DNA from: Thauera sp. UBA6194
Lineage (GTDB): Bacteria; Pseudomonadota; Gammaproteobacteria; Burkholderiales; Rhodocyclaceae
NCBI GenBank assembly: GCA_002422685.1
Contig: DITC01000051.1
Coordinates: 1 to 28,842, forward strand
Direction: 5' to 3'
Length of the DNA stretch: 28,842 nucleotides
Under the pieces are notes generated by a model. The model searched no databases, was not told the DNA's origin, and saw only the letters and a program-made list of their open reading frames with translations. A program made the translations under genes and the position numbers. Shown one piece after another: positions 7,780-16,819 of the stretch (its first letter is position 1; the number at the start of each line of letters is the position of its first letter).

Positions 7780-9183
7780 TCAGGCAGCGGCCAGGCGGTC
7801 GTCGCGGATGGCCTCGTACTCGTCCTGCCAGAACCACTTCTCCTCGCCAAAGGCCGGCACGAGCTGGTCGAGCCAGGTCGCCTTCTCGTCGTACTTGGCG
7901 AAGAAGGGGCGCTGCACCCAATCGGGGTTGCGGCCCTGGATGAAACGCAGCACGAAGACCTTTTCGCCGCCGATCTCGGTGATGCCCTGGATCTCGACCT
8001 TGCCCGGGCTGGCGCTCATGCTCGGGCCGCGCGCGGTGCGGGCCAGGCCCGAGACCTGCTGCATGGCCTGCTGGTAAATCTCCCAGGCACGCACCAGCGG
8101 CACCTCGAAGTAATGGCGCGCCCCGGTGTCACGCTCGACGAACATGTAGTACGGCACCAGGCCGAGCTTGACCTCCATCTGCCACATCTTCGCCCACACC
8201 GCGGGGTCGTCGTTGATGTGGCCGATCAGCGGCCCCTGCGCACGGATCACCACGCCGGTGCTGCGCACACGCCGGATCGCGGCCTGCGCGGCCTCGGTGT
8301 CGAGCTCCTTCCAGTGGTTGTAGTGCGCCATCAGCGCGACGTGCTTGCCCGACTCCACGAGCTGGGCGAACAGGCGCATCAGATCGTCGGCGTCTTCGGC
8401 GCCCAGGAAACGATGCGGCCAGAAGGTGAGCGCCTTGGAGCCGATGCGGATGGTCTGGATGTGATCGAACTCGGGCTCGAGCAAGGGCTCGAGGTAGTCG
8501 CGCAGGTGGCGCGTCTTCATCACCATCGGGTCGCCGCCGGTGATCAACACGTCGGTCACTTCTTTGTGGGCGCGCAGGTAGTCGTGCAGCACGCGGGCCT
8601 CGGACGAGGCGATGCGCAACTCCTTGTCGCCGACGAACTGGGCCCAGCGGAAGCAGAAGGTGCAGTAGCTGTGGCAGGTCTGGCCCTGGCTGGGGAAGAA
8701 CAGCACGGTCTCGCGGTACTTGTGCTGCATGCCGTCGAGGCGGTTGCCGTCCTCGTCGAGCGGCATGTTCATCAGCATCTGATCCGCGGGATGCGGGTTG
8801 AGCGCGAGGCGCACCTCGTCGACGGCGCGCTCGAGCTCATCCTTGGGCGCTGCGCTGCGGATGAGCTCGGCGATGCGGTCGAAGTGTTCGGGCGCGAGCA
8901 TGCCGCGCTGCGGAAAGCTGAGCTGGAAGATCGGGTCGGCCGGGATGTTGTCCCAGTCGATCAGCTCGTCGATGACGTACTGGTTGACACGGAAAGGCAG
9001 CACCGACGACACGACCTTCATCTCGAAACGCTGCTCGGGCGAGAGCCGCGCCAACTGCGCGATGCGCTCGAGGTCGCGTTGCGTGTACACCTTGAAGGGC
9101 ACCGGCTCGAAAAACTCGGCGGTGGGTTCGTGGTCGGCGGCGCGCGCGGGCGCGCGCTTCAGAGCATGCACTTGAGCGCTCAT
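7780..9183 (-). CDS. KamA-family radical SAM protein (lysine 2,3-aminomutase homologue)
   Basis: A 467-residue radical SAM enzyme of the KamA aminomutase family. The iron-sulfur motif CxxxCxxC is C170/C174/C177 in GQTCHSYCTFCFRWAQF, and the SAM-binding GGDP is at 217-220. PYYMFVERDTG at 345-354 matches the PYYxY segment of lysine aminomutase. By alignment with the clostridial enzyme, Lys395 in SPGKVEI fits the PLP lysine. The lysine-recognising Asp330 position falls on Ser, and the Asp293 position is not clearly kept. The CTFCFRWAQF loop also differs from the usual CRHCTRRRF. Family membership is firm but the substrate may not be lysine. ATG 9183 has AGGAGG upstream; the longer frame to 9453 has no domain content. 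It is monocistronic, with its own promoter and terminator. Confidence 0.88.
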   Translation of the reverse strand: MSAQVHALKRAPARAADHEPTAEFFEPVPFKVYTQRDLERIAQLARLSPEQRFEMKVVSSVLPFRVNQYVIDELIDWDNIPADPIFQLSFPQRGMLAPEHFDRIAELIRSAAPKDELERAVDEVRLALNPHPADQMLMNMPLDEDGNRLDGMQHKYRETVLFFPSQGQTCHSYCTFCFRWAQFVGDKELRIASSEARVLHDYLRAHKEVTDVLITGGDPMVMKTRHLRDYLEPLLEPEFDHIQTIRIGSKALTFWPHRFLGAEDADDLMRLFAQLVESGKHVALMAHYNHWKELDTEAAQAAIRRVRSTGVVIRAQGPLIGHINDDPAVWAKMWQMEVKLGLVPYYMFVERDTGARHYFEVPLVRAWEIYQQAMQQVSGLARTARGPSMSASPGKVEIQGITEIGGEKVFVLRFIQGRNPDWVQRPFFAKYDEKATWLDQLVPAFGEEKWFWQDEYEAIRDDRLAAA

Positions 9184-9410
9184 GAGACGTCCTCCTGGTC
9201 TGTTCTTGTCTTGTAATACGCGGACGGGTGATGCGCCGCCCACGATGCCACCGCCACATGCCGGGTTGGCGGCAGGGGCAATCCGTGGCGTCTGAAGGGT
9301 GGGCCCTGGTGAATCGGAAACGCGGGTCAGGCAGGCCCCGATTACATGCTCCCCAGGTCGGGGAGGCGACTGGCGTGCTGGATGATAGGCCACACATTTG
9401 TTTTGCGCAA
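9184..9410 (-). promoter_or_regulatory. Promoter and ~190-nt leader of the KamA-family gene
   Basis: On the minus strand TTGCGC (9405-9410) and TATCAT (9382-9387) are separated by exactly 17 bp, a plausible sigma-70 promoter. TTTGCGCAAA around the -35 is itself palindromic. Transcription would start near 9375, leaving an unusually long leader before the ATG at 9183. The leader begins with a perfect 6-bp hairpin CTCCCC/GGGGAG (9349-9365) and contains further GC-rich pairing near 9250-9275. I do not recognise a known riboswitch class. Confidence 0.5.
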
Positions 9411-9492
9411 ATATGAGTGGCCATGAAGAAAAAGGTTCAAGCGCGAATCGCACGCCTTGTTACCCCGCCCGGCGCGCGGCGGCGCGATGAAC

Positions 9493-9552
9493 AAAAAAAG
9501 GCCTGCTTGCGCAGGCCTCGTGCCGACAGGCACCCGGGCACATGGCCCGGGT
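9493..9552 (-). terminator. Intrinsic terminator and tandem hairpins after pccA
   Basis: Read on the minus strand, the main element is AGGCCTGC-loop-GCAGGCCT (9499-9518) followed by seven T residues (A-run 9493-9499), a textbook rho-independent terminator. Two more perfect hairpins lie between it and the pccA stop: GTGCC/GGCAC (9520-9533) and ACCCGGGC/GCCCGGGT (9532-9552). The two overlap by two bases, so they are mutually exclusive at that edge. This marks the end of the mcm-meaB-pccB-pccA operon. Confidence 0.88.
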
Positions 9553-9590
9553 CTCCCTCCCCATCGATCAAAACAGGTACGTGTGGGTGC

Positions 9591-11579
9591 TCACTCGAAC
9601 TCGATGATGACCTCGTCCACCGACAGGCTGGCACCCGGCTTGGCGACGACCTTCTTGACCTTGCCGTCCTGCTCGGCCTTGAGCACGTTCTCCATCTTCA
9701 TCGCCTCGATGACCGCGAGCTTCTCGCCAGCCTTCACGTCCTGCCCTTCGGCCACCGCCACCTCGCGCAGCAAGCCGGGCATGGGCGACAGCAGGAACTT
9801 GGACAGATCGGGCGGCAGCTTCGTCGGCATCAGCGACAGCAGGTGGGCGGCGCGCACGGTCATCACCATGGGTTCGACCTGCAGGCCAAAGTGGGAGATG
9901 TAGTAGCGCAGGCCGCGACGCTCGATCTGCATGCACACCGGGGCGCCATTGACGGTGCCGGTAAACAGCAGGTCGCCGAAGGCCCAGTCGGAGACGATGT
10001 TGTAGGTGCGCCCTTCGTGGGTGATCGACAGCCCCCCCTCGATCGGCTGCACGCTGAGCGGATACTGCTTGCCCGCCATCACCACCACCCATTCACGCGC
10101 CACCTTGCGGCCGTGGCCGGCGAGCTGGCCTTCGATCTGCACCGCGCGCTCGATGTAGCGGCTGCGCGCGAAGGTGGCCACCGCGGCGAGCAGCGCCGGG
10201 TCGTCGTGCGGCACCATCGAGGCGTCGAAGCCCTGCGGGTACTCCTCGGCGATGAAGCCGGTGTTGAAGTTGCCCGAGCAGAAGCGCGGATGCTGCAGCA
10301 GCGCGGCCTGGAAGGGGATGTTGGAGCTGATGCCGCGGATCACGAAGGCGTTGAGCGCGTCGCGCATGCGCTCGATGGCGTCCTGGCGGTCCTTGCCGTG
10401 CACGATGAGCTTGGCGATCATCGAGTCGTAGAACATCGAGATCTCGCCGCCCTCGAACACGCCGGTGTCGACGCGCACGCCGTGGCCCTCGGCCGGAGCC
10501 TGGAACTTGACCAGGCGGCCGGTGGAAGGCAGGAAGCCGCGGAACGGGTCTTCGGCGTTGATGCGGCATTCCATCGCCCAGCCGTCGATGCCGACGTCGG
10601 CTTGGGACAGCGGCAGCTTCTCGCCGTAGGCCACGCGGATCATCTGCTCGACGAGGTCCAGCCCGGTGATCAGCTCGGTGACCGGGTGCTCGACTTGCAG
10701 GCGGGTGTTCATCTCCAGGAAGTAGAACTCCTTGGTCGCGCCGCTGACCACGAACTCGACCGTGCCGGCCGACTCGTAGTTCACCGCACGCGCCAGCGCC
10801 ACGGCCTGCTCGCCCATCGCCTTACGCATCTCGGGGTCGACGAAGGGGCTCGGCGCCTCCTCGATAACTTTCTGGTGACGGCGCTGGATCGAGCAGTCGC
10901 GCTCGTTCAGGTACACGTAGTTGCCGTGCGCGTCGCCCAGCACCTGGATCTCGATGTGGCGCGGCTCGAGCACGTACTTCTCGATGAAGACGCGGTCGTC
11001 GCCGAAGGCGTTGCGCGCTTCGTTCACGCACGACGAGAAGCCTTCGTGCGCCTCCTTGTCGTTGAAGGCCACGCGCAGGCCCTTGCCGCCACCGCCGGCC
11101 GAGGCCTTGATCATCACCGGGTAGCCGATGTTCTTGGCAATCTCGACCGCCTCGTCGGGGCCGGAGATGGCGTCGTTGTAGCCGGGGATGGTGTTTACGC
11201 CGGCCGCGATCGCGAGCTTCTTGGACTCGATCTTGTCGCCCATCTTGGCCACCGAATAGTGCTTCGGGCCGATGAACTTGATGCCTTCCTCTTCCAGCCG
11301 GCGCGAGAACTCGGCGTTCTCCGACAGGAAGCCGTAACCCGGGTGCACCGCCTCGGCGCCGGTCTGCTTGCAGGCGGCGATGATCTTGTCCATCACCAGA
11401 TAGGACTCTTTGGACGGCGCCGGGCCGATGCACACGGCCTCGTCGGCCATCTCGACGAAGAGCGCGTTCTTGTCCGCCTCGGAATGCACCGCGACGGTGG
11501 CGATGCCCATCTTGCGGGCGGTCTTGATGACGCGGCAAGCGATCTCGCCGCGGTTTGCAATCAGGATCTTCTTGAACAT
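9591..11579 (-). CDS. pccA: Propionyl-CoA carboxylase alpha subunit (biotin carboxylase + biotin carrier)
   Basis: A 662-residue ATP-dependent biotin carboxylase with a C-terminal biotin carrier. With PccB it makes (2S)-methylmalonyl-CoA from propionyl-CoA and bicarbonate. The start MFKKILIANRGEIACRVIKT is the canonical BC N-terminus. HPGYGFLSEN, the ATP-grasp loop KASAGGGGKG, and the catalytic NTRLQVEHPVTE stretch are intact. A linker domain (~450-590, the BT-domain region that binds the beta subunit in PCC) precedes the carrier, and the biotinylated lysine is Lys628 in EAMKMEN. The length and the BT region fit PCC better than the shorter acetyl-CoA carboxylase AccC. A GAGGAAT ribosome site precedes ATG 11579. 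It is last in the operon, 22 nt after pccB, next to the mutase and its chaperone, which supports propionyl-CoA as the substrate. Confidence 0.95.
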   Translation of the reverse strand: MFKKILIANRGEIACRVIKTARKMGIATVAVHSEADKNALFVEMADEAVCIGPAPSKESYLVMDKIIAACKQTGAEAVHPGYGFLSENAEFSRRLEEEGIKFIGPKHYSVAKMGDKIESKKLAIAAGVNTIPGYNDAISGPDEAVEIAKNIGYPVMIKASAGGGGKGLRVAFNDKEAHEGFSSCVNEARNAFGDDRVFIEKYVLEPRHIEIQVLGDAHGNYVYLNERDCSIQRRHQKVIEEAPSPFVDPEMRKAMGEQAVALARAVNYESAGTVEFVVSGATKEFYFLEMNTRLQVEHPVTELITGLDLVEQMIRVAYGEKLPLSQADVGIDGWAMECRINAEDPFRGFLPSTGRLVKFQAPAEGHGVRVDTGVFEGGEISMFYDSMIAKLIVHGKDRQDAIERMRDALNAFVIRGISSNIPFQAALLQHPRFCSGNFNTGFIAEEYPQGFDASMVPHDDPALLAAVATFARSRYIERAVQIEGQLAGHGRKVAREWVVVMAGKQYPLSVQPIEGGLSITHEGRTYNIVSDWAFGDLLFTGTVNGAPVCMQIERRGLRYYISHFGLQVEPMVMTVRAAHLLSLMPTKLPPDLSKFLLSPMPGLLREVAVAEGQDVKAGEKLAVIEAMKMENVLKAEQDGKVKKVVAKPGASLSVDEVIIEFE

Positions 11580-11601
11580 GTATGTATTCCTCGTGCGCGG
11601 A

Positions 11602-13134
<1,533 letters not shown>

Positions 13135-13217
13135 GAGTGATCTCCTATCGGATTATTCCGTCGTGCCGGAGCCTGCGGCCCCGGCGAGGGTGTTGCCAGT
13201 GATTCTTGCGTCCCGTG

Positions 13218-14258
13218 CTACACGTAGCCCAGCAGACGCAGCGCGGCCGCAGCGGGCGTGGTCGCGCCCTGCTCGACCGCCTGCGCAAGCGCGGGCAGCT
13301 CCTGTCTGACCTGCGGATGGCTGCGAAAACGGTTGCGCAGTCCCGAGTCGATCATGTCCCACATCCAGGCCAGCGCCTGGTGGCGCCGCTTGGCCTCGAA
13401 CTCGCCCGAGGCGCCGAGCGCGTTGCGATAGTCGGTCACCGTGTTCCAGAACTCGGCGACGCCGTCCTTCTTCAGCGCCGACAGCGTCAGCACCGGCACC
13501 GTCCAGTTGGGGCTGGCCGGGCGCAGCATGTGGAGCGCGGTCTTGATCTGCGACCTTGCCCGCATCGCCGCGCCCGGGTCGATGTCGGCCTTGTTGATGA
13601 CGATGAGGTCGGCGATCTCCATGATGCCCTTCTTGATCGCCTGCAGATCGTCGCCGGCGTTGGGCAGCTGCAGCAAACAGAAGATGTCGGTCATGCCGGC
13701 AACCGCGGTCTCGCTCTGCCCCACGCCCACGGTCTCGACGATGACGACGTCGAAGCCGGCGGCCTCGCACACCAGCAGCGTCTCGCGCGTCTTCTCGGCC
13801 ACACCGCCCAGGCTGCACGCCGAGGGGCTGGGACGGATGAAGGCGGCGGGGTTCTGGCTCAGCTGCTCCATGCGCGTCTTGTCACCAAGGATGGAGCCGC
13901 CGGTGACCGACGACGACGGATCCACCGCCAGCACCGCCACACGCAGGCCCTGCTCGATCAGGTACAGGCCGAGCGCCTCGATGAAGGTGGACTTGCCCAC
14001 CCCCGGCACCCCGGAAATCCCCACCCGCATCGCGCCGCCGGTGTGCGGCAGCAGCGCCTCGAGCACTTTCTGCGCACGCGCCCGGTGATCGTCGCGCTGC
14101 GACTCGGTCAGCGTGATCGTCTTCGCCAGCGCCCGCAGCTGGCACGCGAGCACGCCATCGACCAGAGCCTGGTCGGCCGCGTCGAGCGGCTCGGACAGCG
14201 GGCCGGGCATCGATGAGGGCATGGAGGCGGTCAGGGCTTCTGGCTTGTTCATCGGCAT
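13218..14258 (-). CDS. meaB: MeaB/ArgK-type GTPase chaperone of methylmalonyl-CoA mutase
   Basis: A 346-residue SIMIBI-class GTPase that gates cofactor loading and protects adenosylcobalamin mutase from inactivation. The Walker A motif is GVPGVGKST at 83-91. VDPSSSVTGGSILGDKTRM (switch region), VETVGVGQSE (Walker B/switch) and VINKAD (base specificity) all match MeaB, and the C-terminal dimerisation arm follows. Placement directly after mcm confirms the partner. I chose ATG 14258 (MPMNKPEALT); ATG 14252 is equally possible and neither has a clear Shine-Dalgarno. The reading frame stays open upstream to 14948, but that part is a shadow of the mutase gene. The window has a second, built-in chaperone domain inside IcmF, so each mutase has its own G protein. 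Confidence 0.93.
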   Translation of the reverse strand: MPMNKPEALTASMPSSMPGPLSEPLDAADQALVDGVLACQLRALAKTITLTESQRDDHRARAQKVLEALLPHTGGAMRVGISGVPGVGKSTFIEALGLYLIEQGLRVAVLAVDPSSSVTGGSILGDKTRMEQLSQNPAAFIRPSPSACSLGGVAEKTRETLLVCEAAGFDVVIVETVGVGQSETAVAGMTDIFCLLQLPNAGDDLQAIKKGIMEIADLIVINKADIDPGAAMRARSQIKTALHMLRPASPNWTVPVLTLSALKKDGVAEFWNTVTDYRNALGASGEFEAKRRHQALAWMWDMIDSGLRNRFRSHPQVRQELPALAQAVEQGATTPAAAALRLLGYV

Positions 14259-14282
14259 GTAAAGTGCATTTTTGAGCGCCGG

Positions 14283-14304
14283 CGCGCGGTGATCGATCCG
14301 CGCG
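14283..14304 (-). other. Hairpin between mcm and meaB
   Basis: CGCGCGG (14283-14289) pairs with CCGCGCG (14298-14304) around an 8-nt loop in the 65-bp gap between the mutase stop and the meaB start. No T-run follows on the minus strand. It may trim or attenuate the message so that the chaperone is made at a lower level than the mutase; that is inference. Confidence 0.4.
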
Positions 14305-14323
14305 GCGGCGTGTTTTCGCAAAC

Positions 14324-16489
14324 TCAGGACGTCTTGCGCGCGGCGCGGATCTGCTTGAGCACCTCGCGCGCCGCGGTCGGGATCGGCGTGCCCGGGCCGA
14401 AGATGCCCTTGGCGCCGGCGGCGTACAGCGTGTCGTAGTCCTGCGCCGGAATGACGCCGCCGACGAAGGTGATGATGTCGTCGGCGCCGAGGCGCTTCAA
14501 CTCGTTGATGACGGCCGGCACCAGGGTCTTGTGGCCGGCGGCGAGGCTGGAGCAGCCCACCGCATGCACGTCGTTCTCGACCGCGTGACGGGCGGCCTCT
14601 TCCGGGGTCTGGAAGAGCGGGCCGACGTCGATGTCGAAGCCGAGGTCGGCGAAGGCCGAGGCCACCACCTTGGCGCCGCGGTCGTGGCCGTCCTGGCCGA
14701 GCTTGGCGATCATCACGCGCGGGCGGCGGCCCTCTTCGGCGATGAAGGCCTCGATGTCGGCCTTGAGGGCCTTCCAGTCTTCCTGTTCTTCCACGACGGC
14801 TCCATAGACGCCGGACACGGCTTGCGGGTTGGCACGATAGCGGCCGAAGACCTTCTCGAGCGCGTCGGAGATCTCGCCCACGGTGGCACGCAGGCGGATG
14901 GCCTTGACCGACAGGTCGAGCAGGTTGCCTTCGCCGCGCTCGGCGCATTGGGTGAGCGCGTCGAGCGCGGCCTGCACGGCGGCGCCGTCACGGCTGGCGC
15001 GGATGCTGTTGAGGCGGGCGATCTGCGACTCGCGCACCGCGTGGTTGTCGATGTCGAGGATGTCGATCGGGTCCTGCTTGTCGAGCTTGTACTTATTGAC
15101 GCCGACGATGACGTCCTTGCCCGAGTCGATGCGCGCCTGCTTGTCGGCGGCGCACTCCTCGACCTTCATCTTGGCCCAGCCGGATTCGACGGCCTTGGTC
15201 ATGCCGCCCATGGACTCGATCTCTTCGATCAGCGCCCAGGCCTTGTCGGCCATGTCCTGGGTGAGCTTCTCCATCATGTACGAGCCGGCCCAGGGGTCGA
15301 CGACGTTACAGATGTGGGTCTCTTCCTGGATGATGATCTGGGTGTTGCGCGCGATGCGGGCGGAGAACTCGGTGGGCAGCGCGATCGCTTCGTCGAGCGC
15401 GTTGGTGTGCAGCGACTGGGTGCCGCCGAACACCGCGGCCATGGCCTCGATCGTGGTGCGCACGACGTTGTTGTAGGGGTCCTGCTCGGTGAGCGACCAG
15501 CCCGAGGTCTGCGAGTGCGTGCGCAGCATCATCGACTTGGCGCTCTTGGGGTTGAACTGCTTCATGATCCGCCACCACAGCAGACGCGCGGCGCGCATCT
15601 TGGCGATCTCGAGGTAGAAGTTCATGCCCACCGCCCAGAAGAAGGACAGGCGGCCGGCGAAGGTGTCGACGTCCATGCCGGAGTTGATGCCGGTGCGCAC
15701 GTACTCCAGCCCGTCGGCGAGCGTGAAGGCGAGCTCGATGGCCTGGTTCGCGCCCGCTTCCTGGATGTGGTAGCCCGAGATCGAGATGCTGTTGAACTTC
15801 GGCATGTGCTGCGCGGTGTAGCCGAAGATGTCGGCGATGATCTTCATCGACGGGGTGGGCGGATAGATGTAGGTGTTCCGCACCATGAATTCTTTGAGGA
15901 TGTCGTTCTGGATCGTGCCCGAGAGCTTGTCCTGGCTGACGCCCTGCTCCTCGGCGGCGACGATGTAGCCGGCGAGGATGGGCAGCACCGCGCCGTTCAT
16001 GGTCATCGACACCGAGACCTTGTCGAGCGGGATCTGGTCGAAGAGGATCTTCATGTCCTCGACCGAGTCGATCGCCACGCCGGCCTTGCCGACGTCGCCC
16101 GTTACGCGCGGGTGGTCGGAGTCGTAGCCGCGGTGGGTGGCGAGGTCGAAGGCGACCGACACCCCCTGCCCGCCGGCGGCGAGCGCCTTGCGGTAGAAGG
16201 CGTTGGAAGCCTCGGCGGTCGAGAAGCCGGCGTACTGGCGGATGGTCCACGGCTTGACCGCGTACATGGTGGGCTGCGGCCCGCGCACGAAGGGCTCGAA
16301 GCCGGGCAGCGTGTCGGCGTGCTGCAGGCCCTCGGTGTCGGCCTTGGTGTACAGCGGCTTGACGGTGAGGCCTTCGGGCGTGATCCAGTCGAGCTTGTGG
16401 ACATCGCCGCCAGGAGAGTGCTTGGCGGCAGCTTTTTCCCAGGCCTCGAGGTCGGGCTGGGGATAGACGGGCTCGTTCGCGTTCGACAT
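14324..16489 (-). CDS. scpA: Methylmalonyl-CoA mutase, single-chain homodimer type
   Basis: A 721-residue adenosylcobalamin enzyme converting (2R)-methylmalonyl-CoA to succinyl-CoA. The N-terminal barrel has TMYAVKPWTIRQYAGFS with Tyr76 (Tyr89 of the Propionibacterium enzyme), MVRNTYIYPP with Arg204 (Arg207, the carboxylate-binding residue that marks true methylmalonyl mutases) and SISGYHIQEAG with His241 (His244). The C-terminal B12 domain has KLGQDGHDRG with His602 as cobalt ligand, then CSSLAAGH and FVGGVIP. No residues are missing. The length matches E. coli Sbm/ScpA-type enzymes. ATG 16489 (MSNANEPVYPQPDLEAW) has GAGG upstream; the frame extends to 16660 but that part has no domain. It is first in the operon, divergent from a GntR regulator. 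Confidence 0.96.
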   Translation of the reverse strand: MSNANEPVYPQPDLEAWEKAAAKHSPGGDVHKLDWITPEGLTVKPLYTKADTEGLQHADTLPGFEPFVRGPQPTMYAVKPWTIRQYAGFSTAEASNAFYRKALAAGGQGVSVAFDLATHRGYDSDHPRVTGDVGKAGVAIDSVEDMKILFDQIPLDKVSVSMTMNGAVLPILAGYIVAAEEQGVSQDKLSGTIQNDILKEFMVRNTYIYPPTPSMKIIADIFGYTAQHMPKFNSISISGYHIQEAGANQAIELAFTLADGLEYVRTGINSGMDVDTFAGRLSFFWAVGMNFYLEIAKMRAARLLWWRIMKQFNPKSAKSMMLRTHSQTSGWSLTEQDPYNNVVRTTIEAMAAVFGGTQSLHTNALDEAIALPTEFSARIARNTQIIIQEETHICNVVDPWAGSYMMEKLTQDMADKAWALIEEIESMGGMTKAVESGWAKMKVEECAADKQARIDSGKDVIVGVNKYKLDKQDPIDILDIDNHAVRESQIARLNSIRASRDGAAVQAALDALTQCAERGEGNLLDLSVKAIRLRATVGEISDALEKVFGRYRANPQAVSGVYGAVVEEQEDWKALKADIEAFIAEEGRRPRVMIAKLGQDGHDRGAKVVASAFADLGFDIDVGPLFQTPEEAARHAVENDVHAVGCSSLAAGHKTLVPAVINELKRLGADDIITFVGGVIPAQDYDTLYAAGAKGIFGPGTPIPTAAREVLKQIRAARKTS

Positions 16490-16590
16490 GAAAACCTCTT
16501 CAATTCGGCAGGCCTTGCTGCCTCGGCATGAAATTGATGGACGCACCGCCAACACCTGGCCTGCATTCGGGCTGCGGGCTACGGCGACGG

Positions 16591-16620
16591 GGCCGCTCGC
16601 AGCGATCGCCACGAGCGGCC
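16591..16620 (-). other. Perfect 9-bp hairpin in the mcm leader
   Basis: GGCCGCTCG (16591-16599) pairs with CGAGCGGCC (16612-16620) around a 12-nt loop that contains the palindrome GCGATCGC. It lies in the ~225-nt untranslated leader predicted for mcm. No T-run follows. I see no B12-box or other known riboswitch core in 16490-16715, so its role is unknown. Confidence 0.4.
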
Positions 16621-16701
16621 GTCGACGTTCCGGCACCGTCCGCGCTTCCCCCTTCGCCAACCAATGGTCGGCGCCTCCCGGAACGCGCAGTGCACAGGAA
16701 G

Positions 16702-16751
16702 TTGACTTGCTCAGCAGGAAAATAATACTTTATCCATAATTATGGACGCAA
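16702..16751. promoter_or_regulatory. Overlapping divergent promoters of mcm and the GntR gene with palindromic operator
   Basis: The perfect palindrome TCCATAATTATGGA occupies 16733-16746. On the minus strand TTGCGT (16746-16751) and TATTAT (16722-16727) are 18 bp apart and would drive mcm, with the palindrome lying inside the spacer. On the plus strand TTGACT (16702-16707) and a weak TACTTT (16726-16731), also 18 bp apart, would drive the GntR gene, with the palindrome over its start region. A GntR dimer bound here could repress both genes. The promoter calls are by eye; the palindrome is certain. Confidence 0.6.
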
Positions 16752-16819
16752 TGGGGAGATCGCGCGATCACCACAGGCCCCGTCCCCGCAACCGACACCC
16801 AAAACACGCCACCGCCACC

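Noticed and set aside
13218..14948. MeaB extended upstream to 576 residues as a possible mutase-chaperone fusion
   Set aside because: The upstream part is arginine-rich shadow sequence overlapping mcm in another frame; MeaB begins at about 14258.
16490..16741. Cobalamin riboswitch upstream of mcm (and likewise at 2048-2177 upstream of icmF)
   Set aside because: Neither region shows the conserved B12-box or the expected multi-helix core.
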